Shown here piece after piece: positions 30,153-40,094 of a stretch of 64,000 bases of DNA (positions within the stretch are counted from its first letter, which is position 1; every line of letters starts with the position of its first letter). Source of the stretch: Geobacillus kaustophilus (GTDB lineage Bacteria > Bacillota > Bacilli > Bacillales > Anoxybacillaceae); assembly GCF_000948285.1 (NCBI RefSeq), contig NZ_JYBP01000003.1, positions 1,736,001-1,800,000 on the forward strand. Reading direction: 5' to 3'. The position numbers were made by a program, and so were the translations under genes. The notes beneath the pieces are model-generated. The model saw only the letters and a list, made by a program, of their open reading frames with translations, had not been told where the DNA came from and searched no databases.

Positions 30153-32153
30153 CTACTTTACGAGCGCGTTGCAGTCGATAATCAGCGCCACCCGGCCGTC
30201 TCCCAAAATGGTCGCCCCCGAGATGGCAAAAACCGAAGATAAATAGTTTCCTAGCGATTTCAACACGACTTCTTGCTGCCCGATAAACGAGTCGACCGCC
30301 AGCGCCGCCAGTTTTTCCCCTTTCCGGACGATCACGACCGCCACCGCATCTCCGTCATCGGCCGCTCCAGGAACAGCGAAGACGTCTTTCAGGCGGACGA
30401 GCGGGACGATTTTGCCGCGAAAATCGATGACCGGCTGGTTGTGGGCGGAAAAAATCTCTTCCTTTTTCACCAGCGCCGTCTCAATGATCGATGACAGCGG
30501 AATCGCGTACGTTTCCTCGGCGATTTGAACGAGCAACACAGAGATGATCGACAATGTGAGCGGCAGCTGAATCGAAAAGAGCGACCCTTTTCCAGGCTGC
30601 GAATCGACCGAAACAGTGCCGCCGAGCGACTCAATCGTGCTTTTGACGACATCCAAACCGACGCCGCGGCCGGAAATGTCAGAAACTTGCTCAGCGGTCG
30701 AAAAGCCGGGAGCGAAAATAAGCTCGTAAATTTGCTGATCGTTCAAATGCTCCGCCGCCTGCGGCGAGACAATGCCTCGGCTTTTCGCCTTTTGCAGCAC
30801 CTTCTCCCGGGAAATGCCGGCGCCGTCATCCTCGATTTCAATAAAGACATGGTTGCCGCTATGGTATGCTCGCAATTGAACAGTCCCTTCTTCCGGCTTC
30901 CCGCGCGCCGCCCGGACGTCCGGCGCTTCGATGCCGTGGTCGAGCGCATTGCGGATCAAATGGACAAGCGGGTCGCCGATTTCATCGATCACCGTCCGGT
31001 CAAGCTCGGTATCCGCACCGATGATGTCAAGGCGCACCTTTTTGCCGAGCTCGCGGGCGAGCTGGCGCACCATGCGCGGGAAGCGGTTGAACACCGTTTC
31101 GACCGGCACCATGCGCATATTTAAAATGATCGTCTGCAAATCGCTCGAGATGCGAGACATCCGCTCGACCGTTTCCGTCAATTCGGCATGGTTCAGCTCG
31201 CGGGAAATTTGCTCAAGCCGACCGCGGTCGACAACCAATTCTTCAAATAAGTTCATCAACCGATCGAGCCGTTCAATGTTGACGCGGATCGTTTTCGTCG
31301 CCTGTTTCGCTGTTTGTTTTTCCGGCGCCTCTGCTTCGGCCTGAACGGTCGCCGCCTGCTCCATAGCGGCTGGTTGTTGGGGCGCAGCCGCTTTCTCGCT
31401 TTCTGGCGACGGTTCATCGCTCGATAGCATAGACACCTTGACGTCATCAATTTCCGAAATGCCCATCAGCCGCTTTTGCAACTCATCGGCTGGCGCTTTG
31501 GATACGACCGTAACGAGAAACTCCCGGTCAAACTGTTCTTCCTCCAGCATCTCGACCGGCGGCGTTGCTTTCACAATTTCTCCGACTTCATTCAGCTGTT
31601 CAAACACCATATAGACGCGCGCTGCTTTCAACAAGCAATCATCACGAAGCCGAACGCGGATTTCGTAGACGGAAAATCCCTGCTCCATGGCCTGCTCGAG
31701 CACATGGTATTCAAATTCCCCATACGCATGTTCAAGGGGCGGTTCTTCCCTTGCTGCCTGCTTGTTCGGCATCTCCCCTTGCTCGATTCGTTTCAGCTGT
31801 TCGACTGTTCCTCTTACATCACGCGTTCCGTCGCCGCCTGCAGCGATGGAACTGATCATCGCCTCCAAATGGTCGACGGCCTCAAAAATGACGTCAAGCA
31901 ATTCCGGGGTAACGGAAAGCCGCCGATTGCGGATGCCATCGAGCACGTTTTCCATTTGGTGCGTCAAATTGGCCAAATCTTCAAACCCCATTGTGGCAGA
32001 CATGCCTTTCAACGTATGGGCCGAACGGAAAATATCATTCACCACAGACATGTCCTCCGGAGTTTTTTCAAGTTCCAACAGCCGCTCGTTGATCGCCTGC
32101 AAATGCTCTTTGCTTTCATCAATAAACAAATCCAAATATTGGATCATATCCAT
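30153..32153 (-). CDS. cheA: Chemotaxis histidine kinase CheA
   Basis: A 666-residue kinase phosphorylating CheY and CheB. P1 Hpt domain has His46 in FRSAHTLKG; a P2 CheY-binding domain (about 150-245) and a Pro/Ala/Glu-rich linker follow; P3 dimerization starts near TIRVNIERLDRLMNLFEELVVDR; the P4 ATPase has HLIRNALDHGIE, DDGAGIS and GRGVGLDVV; P5 is the CheW-like end. SD AAGGGGGA is seven bases before ATG. It starts 13 bases after cheB. Confidence 0.98.
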   Translation of the reverse strand: MDMIQYLDLFIDESKEHLQAINERLLELEKTPEDMSVVNDIFRSAHTLKGMSATMGFEDLANLTHQMENVLDGIRNRRLSVTPELLDVIFEAVDHLEAMISSIAAGGDGTRDVRGTVEQLKRIEQGEMPNKQAAREEPPLEHAYGEFEYHVLEQAMEQGFSVYEIRVRLRDDCLLKAARVYMVFEQLNEVGEIVKATPPVEMLEEEQFDREFLVTVVSKAPADELQKRLMGISEIDDVKVSMLSSDEPSPESEKAAAPQQPAAMEQAATVQAEAEAPEKQTAKQATKTIRVNIERLDRLMNLFEELVVDRGRLEQISRELNHAELTETVERMSRISSDLQTIILNMRMVPVETVFNRFPRMVRQLARELGKKVRLDIIGADTELDRTVIDEIGDPLVHLIRNALDHGIEAPDVRAARGKPEEGTVQLRAYHSGNHVFIEIEDDGAGISREKVLQKAKSRGIVSPQAAEHLNDQQIYELIFAPGFSTAEQVSDISGRGVGLDVVKSTIESLGGTVSVDSQPGKGSLFSIQLPLTLSIISVLLVQIAEETYAIPLSSIIETALVKKEEIFSAHNQPVIDFRGKIVPLVRLKDVFAVPGAADDGDAVAVVIVRKGEKLAALAVDSFIGQQEVVLKSLGNYLSSVFAISGATILGDGRVALIIDCNALVK

Positions 32154-32166
32154 GCCATTTTCCCCC

Positions 32167-33216
32167 TTACTCCCCGATCAATTGGACGATGGCAGCGGCG
32201 ATGCTGTCAAGCGGCGCGATGACATCAACGACGCCAGCCTCGATCGCCGCTCTTGGCATCCCAAAGACAACGGCTGTCTCGCGCGCTTCCGCGATCGCTT
32301 TTGTGTTCCCGCTTTCCTTCAGCTTTTTCAACCCCGCTGTTCCGTCGCTTCCCATCCCGGTCATGATCACTGCGATTTTCCGACAGCGGCGAATGGCAGC
32401 GAGCGACTCGAACAACACGTCAACAGCCGGACGATGGCCGGCGCGCGGCGGCGATTCGTCGAAACGGGCTGTCAGCGCGCCGCCTTCTTCGCGAACGATG
32501 AGATGGACGCCGCCTGGCGCAATATAGGCGGTGCCATTCCGCAGCACTTCCCCGTCTTCCGCCTCCTTGACCGTAATCGCGGTAAGCGCATCAAGCCGGT
32601 TGGCGAGCGATGCCGTAAACCCTTTCGGCATATGCTGGACAGCGACAACCGGAGCGGCTAGATCGGGCGGAAGCTGCGTCAACACCGTCTCGAGCGCACG
32701 CGGACCGCCGGTGGAAGTGCCGATAGCGACGATGGACTGTTGCGGCCGCGCCGCCGCTTTGAACGATGGGCGCCAAGACGGACGTTGGCGGCGCGGGGCA
32801 GCCAAGGCGGACACATTCGCTTCGCTCGCGTGCAGCACTTTGCCAATCAGTTCATCTTTCACTTTGTACAAATCGAGCGAAATCGGTCCGGACGGCTTGG
32901 CGACAAAGTCGACCGCCCCGCACTGCATGGCGGCGATCGTGTTTTCCGCCCCTTCGGTCGTCGTGCTTGACACCATGACGACCGGCACAGGATGATCCCG
33001 CATGATGCGCTGCAACGTTTCGAGTCCGTTCATAACCGGCATTTCCACATCAAGCGTCACGACATCCGGCCTTAGGGCAGCGATTTTCTCGAGCGCCTCC
33101 CGGCCGTTGCGAGCTGTTCCGACGACTTCGAGGTGCGGATGCTCGGACAAAAAATCACTGATCCATTTGCGCATAAACGCGGAGTCATCGACGACAAGCA
33201 CCTTGATCGCCTTCAT
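32167..33216 (-). CDS. cheB: Chemotaxis methylesterase CheB
   Basis: A 349-residue two-domain protein. The receiver domain has DDSAF and phosphorylation site Asp56 (VTLDVEMPVMNG). The C-terminal esterase has the Ser-His-Asp triad in IGTSTGGPRAL, VAVQHMPKGF and MTGMGSDGT. It removes methyl groups from receptor glutamates. The partner methyltransferase CheR is not in this window. Confidence 0.97.
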   Translation of the reverse strand: MKAIKVLVVDDSAFMRKWISDFLSEHPHLEVVGTARNGREALEKIAALRPDVVTLDVEMPVMNGLETLQRIMRDHPVPVVMVSSTTTEGAENTIAAMQCGAVDFVAKPSGPISLDLYKVKDELIGKVLHASEANVSALAAPRRQRPSWRPSFKAAARPQQSIVAIGTSTGGPRALETVLTQLPPDLAAPVVAVQHMPKGFTASLANRLDALTAITVKEAEDGEVLRNGTAYIAPGGVHLIVREEGGALTARFDESPPRAGHRPAVDVLFESLAAIRRCRKIAVIMTGMGSDGTAGLKKLKESGNTKAIAEARETAVVFGMPRAAIEAGVVDVIAPLDSIAAAIVQLIGE

Positions 33217-33225
33217 TTTCCGTCT

Positions 33226-34092
33226 CTACCTTTCTAGCAAAAGTTGACGCAGCTTCGCAAAAAAGCGGGGAGCCCGTTCCAGCTCTTTTTCTCCTTCCGC
33301 CGCATAGCGGCATGCCATTTGACGCACTGCCCGGCTCGCCTTCGCCGCCGGATCAGAGAGAACAAACGGCGTTTGCCGGACGACACAGCGCGCAACAGTC
33401 CGGTCTTCAGGAACGACGCCAAGCAAAGCGATGTCTTTATGGAAAAACCGACTGGCGGCATGCTGCAGGCGCGAAAAGATGCCATATCCTTCCCGCTCGC
33501 TGCCGGCGCGGTTGACGATGACGGAAAACGGAGCCTCGCTGCCGGCGGTGTGCATATATTTCATCATGGCATACGCATCCATCATCGCGGTCGGCTCCGG
33601 CGTCGTGACAATAAACACATCGTCGACGGACTTTAAAAAATACAATCGTTCTTCTGAGGCGCCCGCCCCCATATCGAAAATGAGATAATCATATCGCGAC
33701 GCCACCGTCTGCAGCTCGGCCAACAAATAGTCGATAGCGGATCGATCGACACTCAACCATTGCGCGGCGCCCGTCCCCCCAGCAATATACGATAGATGCT
33801 CCGGTCCGCTTTTTACCAGCTCGGAAAGCGGCAACCGCGCGGAAAACCAATCCGAAAGCGTCAATGGCGACGACTGGCCGAGCAAAATGTCGATGTTGCC
33901 CATGCCGATGTCCATATCAAGCAACAAGATGCGAAACCCGAGCTTCGAGAGCGACAGCGAAAAATTGAGCGAAAGGTTTGACTTGCCGACTCCGCCTTTC
34001 CCGCTCGTCACCGCGATGGTCCGCGGCCCCGCCGCCGGCTGGCGCCGGCGGCCCAGCTCATAGCGCAGCCGTTCCGCTTGATCGCTCACCAT
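33226..34092 (-). CDS. flhG: Flagellar number/placement ATPase FlhG (YlxH, MinD-like)
   Basis: A 288-residue MinD/ParA-type ATPase that activates the FlhF GTPase and sets flagellar pattern. An N-terminal Gln/Arg-rich segment (1-23) resembles the FlhF-activating helix. The deviant Walker A is TSGKGGVGKSN (Lys32, Lys37), then LLLDMDIGMGNIDILLG. The start overlaps flhF by seven bases. Confidence 0.95.
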   Translation of the reverse strand: MVSDQAERLRYELGRRRQPAAGPRTIAVTSGKGGVGKSNLSLNFSLSLSKLGFRILLLDMDIGMGNIDILLGQSSPLTLSDWFSARLPLSELVKSGPEHLSYIAGGTGAAQWLSVDRSAIDYLLAELQTVASRYDYLIFDMGAGASEERLYFLKSVDDVFIVTTPEPTAMMDAYAMMKYMHTAGSEAPFSVIVNRAGSEREGYGIFSRLQHAASRFFHKDIALLGVVPEDRTVARCVVRQTPFVLSDPAAKASRAVRQMACRYAAEGEKELERAPRFFAKLRQLLLER

Positions 34093-35198
34093 CGCTCCGC
34101 CCCAAACAGCAGATGAACGAGCCGGTCTGCGGACGCTTCCACCATATCGTCCGGCACATTTTGCCCGTTTGTGAAATAGGCGGCGGCAAGGCGGCTGTCA
34201 AGCAACATATTGACGATCGCGCCAAACGAGTCGGTCTCATCGAGCTTCGTCACGATCAATTGATTGATTGGCAGGCGGGAAAAGCGATCATAGACAGCCT
34301 TCATATCGTCATACTTTCCGGTGGCGGCGAACACGAGAAACGTTTCCGTTTCGCGGTCAAACTCGAGCGTTTGCTGCAGTTCATCGACGTATTGCGGGTT
34401 GCGGAAGTTGCGGCCAGCCGTATCGACAAACACGAGATCGCAGCTGGCCAATTTCCGCTTCGCCGCCCGAAAATCGTCGGCATTGTAGCATACTTCCAAC
34501 GGAGCATGCAAAATGTCGGCATACGTCTTCAGTTGGTCGATGGCGGCGATCCGGTACGTGTCGGCCGTGATGAACCCGACTTTTTTTCCTTGCTCGAGGA
34601 CGGCGCGCCCCGCCATTTTGGCGAGCGTCGTCGTTTTTCCAACCCCGGTTGGACCTAGCAAAATCATATACTTTTTTTGCTCCGCCGTTTTGACAAATGG
34701 AAGCATCGACAATAGATCGCGCACCGCTTCTTTCGTCCAGGCGGCAACCGCAGCGGGCGACCGGCCGTCTTTGTCGGCATACCACCGTTCAAGCAGGCGA
34801 TCCATCACTTGGCGGACGTACACATCCGCCATCCCTTGCCGAACGAGGCGACGTTCCGCTTCCGCAAGCGGCGGAGGGTACAGCAGCGAAGACGAGCGGG
34901 CGTTGAACTGACAGATGAGCGCCTTGACTTCCTCGATCTCACGGGCAAGCAAGCCATCTTCCTCCCGCTCAGCCACCGGCAAAGGGGCAAAGGACGCGGC
35001 GGCACTCGGCTGACGCCGCGGCAGTGGATCCGGATCAACGCCGGCCAACACTTCGATCTTTTTTTTCGCAAACAAGCCGAAAAATCCGCCGGTCTGCACG
35101 ACTTTCGAGTGCAAAATGACGGCGTCGCGGCCAAGTTCGGCGCGAATCATTTTCATCGCTTCGTTCATGGACGGGGCGACAAATTTTTTCACTTTCAT
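34086..35198 (-). CDS. flhF: Flagellar SRP-family GTPase FlhF
   Basis: A 370-residue homologue of Ffh/FtsY that directs flagellar basal-body position. An N-terminal basic segment starts MKVKKFVAPSMNEAMKMIRAELG; the NG domain has G1 [38 protein letters not shown] and DTAGRN. The start overlaps the flhA stop by four bases. Confidence 0.96.
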   Translation of the reverse strand: MKVKKFVAPSMNEAMKMIRAELGRDAVILHSKVVQTGGFFGLFAKKKIEVLAGVDPDPLPRRQPSAAASFAPLPVAEREEDGLLAREIEEVKALICQFNARSSSLLYPPPLAEAERRLVRQGMADVYVRQVMDRLLERWYADKDGRSPAAVAAWTKEAVRDLLSMLPFVKTAEQKKYMILLGPTGVGKTTTLAKMAGRAVLEQGKKVGFITADTYRIAAIDQLKTYADILHAPLEVCYNADDFRAAKRKLASCDLVFVDTAGRNFRNPQYVDELQQTLEFDRETETFLVFAATGKYDDMKAVYDRFSRLPINQLIVTKLDETDSFGAIVNMLLDSRLAAAYFTNGQNVPDDMVEASADRLVHLLFGAERW

Positions 35199-37258
35199 TC
35201 AATTTCCACCATCCCCACGCTTTGAACTTCGACATCCGCTTCAAGCTCGTTGTACGACAGCACCGGAACAGTCGGAAAATGGCGCTCGGTCAGCTGGCGG
35301 ACGTACATGCGCACCGCCGGGGAACAGAGCAAAATCGGCGTCTGGCCGGCGAACGGATAGCGTTCAAGCGCCGCGGCGACCGCTTCGACAAACGCCTGCG
35401 CCCGCGCCGGCTCGAGCGCCAAATAGCGGCCATGCTCGGTTTGCTGCACGGCGTCGGCGATCGTTTTTTCCACCCTGCCCGACAGCGTAATGACGCGCAG
35501 CGGCTCGCCCGGCACGGCGTACTGCGAGGTGATTTGCCGCGCCAACGCTTGGCGGACGTATTCTGTCAACAAATCGGTGTCGCTGGTCAGGCGGGCAAAA
35601 TCGGCGAGCGCCTCAAAAATGAGCGGCAAGTTGCGGATCGACACTTTCTCTTTCAACAGCTTGGCGAGCACTTTTTGCACGTCGCCGACAGACAACGGAT
35701 TCGGCGTCACCTCGTCGACAAGCACCGGATACGATTCTTTTAAATGATCGATCAGCTGTTTTGTTTCCTGACGCCCCAGCAGTTCGTGAGCATGGGCTTT
35801 CAGCACCTCCGTTAAGTGTGTCGAGACGACCGATGGCGGGTCGACGACCGTATAGCCAAGCATTTCCGCCCGGTCTTTTACGGTCTCGGAAATCCATTTC
35901 GCCGACAGACCAAACGCAGGTTCGATCGTGTCAATGCCATCAATCGAATCGTCGTCAACTCCGGGGCTCATCGCCAAATAATGGTCAAGCAGCAACTCGC
36001 CGCGCGCCACTTCCTCGCCTTTCACTTTGATCCGGTATTCATTCGGCTGCAGCTGGATGTTGTCGCGAACACGCACGACCGGAATGACGATGCCGAGCTC
36101 AAGCGCGAGCTGACGACGAATCATGACGATCCGGTCGAGCAAATCGCCGCCTTGATTGGCATCGGCGAGCGGAATGAGCGCGTAGCCGAACTCAAACTCA
36201 ATCGGGTCAACGTGCAGCAGCTGAATAACGCTTTCCGGGCTTTTCAATTCGTCCGCGGCCGCCGCCTCCTCTTCCGGAGCAGCCAATGCCGCTTCTTCTT
36301 GCTTTTGCCGCTCGATAAATCGATAGCCGCCAAGCGCCAGCAACACGGCAATCGGCATCGTCAACAAGTCGTTGATCGGCGTAAACAAGCCGAGCAGGAA
36401 AATCGTTCCTGCCGTGACGTACAACATTTTCGGAAAGGCGAACAACTGGCGCATAATATCGCCGCTCAAGTTGCTGTCGGACGCTGCTCGGGTGACAATG
36501 ATGCCGGTTGCCGTGGAAATCAACAGCGCCGGAATTTGGCTGACGATTCCGTCGCCGACCGTCAACAGCGTGTAGCGCTTCGCCGCCTCCGCCATGTCCA
36601 TTCCTTGCTCGACGACGCCGATCACCATGCCAAACAGCATGTTGATGACGACGATAATGATGCTGGCGATGGCATCGCCTTTCACGAACTTGCTCGCCCC
36701 GTCCATTGCTCCGTAAAAGTCGGCTTCTTGCGCCACTTTTTCCCGCCGCTTTCGCGCTTCTTGCTCCGAAATCATGCCGGCGTTTAAATCGGCGTCAATG
36801 CTCATCTGTTTGCCGGGCATCGCATCGAGCGTAAAGCGGGCCGCCACTTCAGAGACGCGCTCCGCCCCTTTGGTGATGACAACAAACTGAATGATGACCA
36901 AGATCAAAAACACGACAAACCCAACGACGACATCGCCGCCAACGACGAACGTTCCGAACGTTTCAACGACGCCGCCCGCCTCCCCTTTGCTTAAAATCGA
37001 GCGGGTGGTTGACACGTTCAGACCGAGCCGAAACAGCGTCAGCACTAAAAGCAATGACGGAAAAATGGAAAACTCAAGCGGCTCTTTCGTGTTCATCGCC
37101 GTCAGCAAAACAAGCAAGGCAAGGGAAATATTGATGATGATCAATACGCTCAACAGCCACGTCGGCAACGGGATGACGAGCATGGCGACGATGAGCACGA
37201 CAAGAAACAATACGGATAAATCTTTCATTTGCGCTTGCATTGTTTTCTCTGCTTGCAT
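35195..37258 (-). CDS. flhA: Flagellar type III export gate protein FlhA
   Basis: A 687-residue export apparatus subunit with about eight N-terminal transmembrane helices (20-325) and a large cytoplasmic domain (about 350-687) that forms the nonameric ring binding chaperone-substrate complexes. Conserved FHIPEP-type region ARFTLDAMPGKQMSIDADLNAG is present. Two ATGs, 37258 and 37240, sit in an 18-bp tandem duplication; the first has AAGGAG eight bases upstream and is preferred, adding six residues to the usual N-terminus. Confidence 0.96.
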   Translation of the reverse strand: MQAEKTMQAQMKDLSVLFLVVLIVAMLVIPLPTWLLSVLIIINISLALLVLLTAMNTKEPLEFSIFPSLLLVLTLFRLGLNVSTTRSILSKGEAGGVVETFGTFVVGGDVVVGFVVFLILVIIQFVVITKGAERVSEVAARFTLDAMPGKQMSIDADLNAGMISEQEARKRREKVAQEADFYGAMDGASKFVKGDAIASIIIVVINMLFGMVIGVVEQGMDMAEAAKRYTLLTVGDGIVSQIPALLISTATGIIVTRAASDSNLSGDIMRQLFAFPKMLYVTAGTIFLLGLFTPINDLLTMPIAVLLALGGYRFIERQKQEEAALAAPEEEAAAADELKSPESVIQLLHVDPIEFEFGYALIPLADANQGGDLLDRIVMIRRQLALELGIVIPVVRVRDNIQLQPNEYRIKVKGEEVARGELLLDHYLAMSPGVDDDSIDGIDTIEPAFGLSAKWISETVKDRAEMLGYTVVDPPSVVSTHLTEVLKAHAHELLGRQETKQLIDHLKESYPVLVDEVTPNPLSVGDVQKVLAKLLKEKVSIRNLPLIFEALADFARLTSDTDLLTEYVRQALARQITSQYAVPGEPLRVITLSGRVEKTIADAVQQTEHGRYLALEPARAQAFVEAVAAALERYPFAGQTPILLCSPAVRMYVRQLTERHFPTVPVLSYNELEADVEVQSVGMVEIE

Positions 37259-37268
37259 TGTTTTCTCT
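37233..37268 (-). repeat. 18-bp perfect tandem duplication containing the flhA start codon
   Basis: Bases 37233-37250 and 37251-37268 are identical (plus-strand GCTTGCATTGTTTTCTCT). Each copy holds an ATG in the flhA frame; being 18 bases, it preserves the frame. The full AAGGAG site is present only before the upstream copy. Confidence 0.95.
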
Positions 37269-37276
37269 CCTTGTTG

Positions 37277-38359
37277 CTACACATTTCCTTTGAGCCGATA
37301 GACGTACGCCAAAATTTCCGCCACTGCCTTAAAAAACGCCTCTGGAATCATGTCGCCGACTTCCGTCTGACGGTAGAGCGCCTGCGCCAACGGACGGTTC
37401 TCAACGGTAACGACGCCGTGGGCTTTCGCCACTTCCTTGATTTTCAACGCCATATAATCCGCCCCTTTCGCGACGACGACCGGCGCTTCCATTTTGCCGT
37501 CTTCATACTTGAGGGCAACGGCGTAATGCGTCGGGTTCGTAATGACGACATCCGCGTTCGGCACTTCCTGCATCATCCGCCTCATCGCCATCTCGCGCTG
37601 TTTTTGCTTGATGCGCGATTTGATGAGCGGATCGCCTTCCGTCTTTTTGTATTCATCTTTAATGTCCTGTTTGGACATGCGGATGCTTTTTTCAAATTCA
37701 AACCGCTGATACAAGTAATCAAACAGCGCTAAAAACAAGAGCGCCCCCGCGGCGTACAGCCCCATTTTCACCGTCAAGCCGCCGACGACAATCAAAGCCG
37801 CGCCCGGCGTCTTGGAAACGAGCGCCGCGAGCTCACTTCGTTCGGCCAACAGCACCGCGAACACGACCGCACCGATAATTCCCGCTTTTAACACGGATTT
37901 CAACAGCTCGACCAAGGCGCGCAACGAAAACAGCCGTTTCATTCCTTGCACGGGATTGAGGCGGTTCCAATCCATTTTTAACGGTTCAACGGTGAACATG
38001 GCGCCGATTTGCAAAAAGTTGGTCAACCCGGCCGCCAGCACTGCAGCGGCGAACAGCGGCGCCAAAAGCAAGGCGGCATGGGAAAGCCAGTCAAGAAACA
38101 GCTGGTGAAGCGAGTCAACCGTCAACGAAGCAGACGCAGAATCGGACAAAGCGCGGGTGAACAACCGCAGCAGACCGTCCCGCTCGTACTCCCCAGCCAA
38201 AAACAAAGCAAGAAACGAAGCAAGCAACACGGAAGCGGAGACGACATCGCCGCTTTTGGCCACCTGCCCTTTTTCCCGCACTTCTTGCCGTTTGCGAGGC
38301 GTCGCCTTTTCTGTTTTTTCGCCAGCGAAAAATTGCAAATCGAGGCGCCACCTGCCCAT
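37277..38359 (-). CDS. flhB: Flagellar export switch protein FlhB
   Basis: A 360-residue protein with four transmembrane helices and a cytoplasmic domain that autocleaves in NPTH (VVITNPTHYAVALKYED), switching export from hook to filament substrates. Start chosen at ATG 38359 (MGRWRLDLQFFAGEKTEKATPRKRQE) behind GGGGGGCGG; an upstream extension lies over fliR. Confidence 0.96.
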   Translation of the reverse strand: MGRWRLDLQFFAGEKTEKATPRKRQEVREKGQVAKSGDVVSASVLLASFLALFLAGEYERDGLLRLFTRALSDSASASLTVDSLHQLFLDWLSHAALLLAPLFAAAVLAAGLTNFLQIGAMFTVEPLKMDWNRLNPVQGMKRLFSLRALVELLKSVLKAGIIGAVVFAVLLAERSELAALVSKTPGAALIVVGGLTVKMGLYAAGALLFLALFDYLYQRFEFEKSIRMSKQDIKDEYKKTEGDPLIKSRIKQKQREMAMRRMMQEVPNADVVITNPTHYAVALKYEDGKMEAPVVVAKGADYMALKIKEVAKAHGVVTVENRPLAQALYRQTEVGDMIPEAFFKAVAEILAYVYRLKGNV

Positions 38360-38360
38360 C

Positions 38361-39134
38361 TTATCCGCCCCCCAACAGCCGCATAAACTCGCGCAACGAA
38401 GCAAACATGAAGTGAAATACGCTGCGCGCCGCAAGCAATATTCCCCCAATCTCCGCCAACAGGAGCCAAAACGCCGCCGCCGTTTTGACGGAAAAGCCGA
38501 CCGCGAAAATGTTCATTTGCGGCACCGCGCGGGCGATGATGCCAAGCGCCACATCAACTAAAAAGAGCGATCCGACAAGCGGGGCTGCCATTTGGAACGC
38601 AACGGCGAACATCGCGGCAAACGCCCGCACCGCGTATTCCATCGCTCGCCCGTCAGCGACGTGAGGCAAGCGGTCAAGCGGCAGCCAATGATAGCTGTAA
38701 AACATGCCATCAAGCAACAAATGGTGCCCGTCAAGCATAAGAAAAAGCAAAAGCGCCAACAAATGAAGATATTCGCCAAGCAGCGGGCTTTGCGCTCCGG
38801 TTTGCGGATCGATGACGTTGGCGATGGCAAACCCGGCTTGAAAGTCGATCAAACCGCCGGCGATTTGCACCGCCGCCATGAGGATCGCAGCCAGCAGCCC
38901 AAGAGCCAGCCCGACGAGCGCTTCTTTCACGACGAGCAAGACGTACACGCCGTCAAGCGCCAACACAGGTTTGGGCATGGCCAAAAACAACAGCCAACTG
39001 AGCAAAAACGCCAGTCCGACTTTATACGAAGCCGGCACGGTCCGGTGGGAAAACAACGGCATCGCCGCGAAAAAGGAAGCGGCGCGGATAAAGACGAGCA
39101 AAAACGCCGGAAAATAAGTCCATGCTTGTTCCAT
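38361..39134 (-). CDS. fliR: Flagellar export protein FliR
   Basis: A 257-residue hydrophobic protein with about six membrane segments; part of the FliPQR export gate. Family features include FIRAASFFAAMPLFSHRTVPASYKVGLA. Follows fliQ by six bases and precedes flhB by one. Confidence 0.95.
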   Translation of the reverse strand: MEQAWTYFPAFLLVFIRAASFFAAMPLFSHRTVPASYKVGLAFLLSWLLFLAMPKPVLALDGVYVLLVVKEALVGLALGLLAAILMAAVQIAGGLIDFQAGFAIANVIDPQTGAQSPLLGEYLHLLALLLFLMLDGHHLLLDGMFYSYHWLPLDRLPHVADGRAMEYAVRAFAAMFAVAFQMAAPLVGSLFLVDVALGIIARAVPQMNIFAVGFSVKTAAAFWLLLAEIGGILLAARSVFHFMFASLREFMRLLGGG

Positions 39135-39140
39135 CGCCGA

Positions 39141-39410
39141 TCAGCCTATAAACGAAGCAAGATTGTTGAAAATATCGTGCGCGTACGACACCATTTTCGA
39201 GAGCATCCACGGTCCAAAGAACACAAGTCCAAGCAAGACGGCGACGATTTTCGGCACAAACGCGAGCGTCTGCTCTTGAATTTGCGTCGCGGCTTGAACA
39301 ATGCTGACGACAAGCCCGACGGCAAGGGACAACAACAAGAGCGGCCCGCAGACGACAAGCACGATATACACGCCTTGTTCAGCAAGGCGGATGATGAAAT
39401 CGGCACTCAT
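39141..39410 (-). CDS. fliQ: Flagellar export protein FliQ
   Basis: An 89-residue, two-helix membrane protein of the export gate, same length as in B. subtilis. Segment ATQIQEQTLAFVPKIVAVLL is diagnostic. ATG 39410 follows AGGTGG; a start three codons earlier is less well placed. Confidence 0.95.
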   Translation of the reverse strand: MSADFIIRLAEQGVYIVLVVCGPLLLLSLAVGLVVSIVQAATQIQEQTLAFVPKIVAVLLGLVFFGPWMLSKMVSYAHDIFNNLASFIG

Positions 39411-39425
39411 AAACGCCACCTATCT

Positions 39426-40094
39426 TTATTGAAAACTTTGCAACAATGATTTGACGACCAAATGCCATCCATCAACAAGCACAAACAATAAAATTTTAAA
39501 CGGCAGCGAAATCATCACTGGCGGCAGCATCATCATCCCCATCGACATTAGGACGCTGGCGACGATCATGTCGATCACTAAAAACGGAATAAAAATCATA
39601 AAGCCCATTTGAAACGCCGTTTTCAACTCACTGATGGCAAACGCCGGCACGAGCGCGGTCATCGGGATGTCGTTGACCGTTTTCGGCTGTTTGGCGCCGC
39701 TGTACGATAAAAACAGCGCCAAATCTTCCTGCCTTGTGTATTGGCTCATAAACTGCTTCAGCGGAACAGCCGCCCGTTCATACGCCTCCTCCAAATCAAT
39801 TTTGTCGGCAAACAGCGGCTGCAATGCCTGGTCGTTGATTTCTTTCCAGGTTGGCGCCATAATGAAAAACGTTAAAAACAATGCGAGCCCGACGAGCACT
39901 TGGTTCGGCGGCATCTGCTGCGTGCCGAGCGCCGTGCGCACAAACGACAAAACGATGACGATGCGGGTAAAACATGTCATCATAATGAGAATGCCGGGAG
40001 CGATCGACAACACGGTGAGCAGCAGAAGAAGCTTCACCGCTGTCGACACGTGCTCGGGGGCCATCGAATCAAACATATGGACAAATTCACTCAT
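39426..40094 (-). CDS. fliP: Flagellar export protein FliP
   Basis: A 222-residue membrane protein forming the core of the export gate. Has TVLSIAPGILIMMTCFTRIVIVLSFVR and GTQQMPPNQVLVGLALFLTFF. Many homologues carry a cleaved signal; here the N-terminus is short without one. SwrB in B. subtilis assists its assembly. It overlaps fliO by eight bases. Confidence 0.96.
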   Translation of the reverse strand: MSEFVHMFDSMAPEHVSTAVKLLLLLTVLSIAPGILIMMTCFTRIVIVLSFVRTALGTQQMPPNQVLVGLALFLTFFIMAPTWKEINDQALQPLFADKIDLEEAYERAAVPLKQFMSQYTRQEDLALFLSYSGAKQPKTVNDIPMTALVPAFAISELKTAFQMGFMIFIPFLVIDMIVASVLMSMGMMMLPPVMISLPFKILLFVLVDGWHLVVKSLLQSFQ

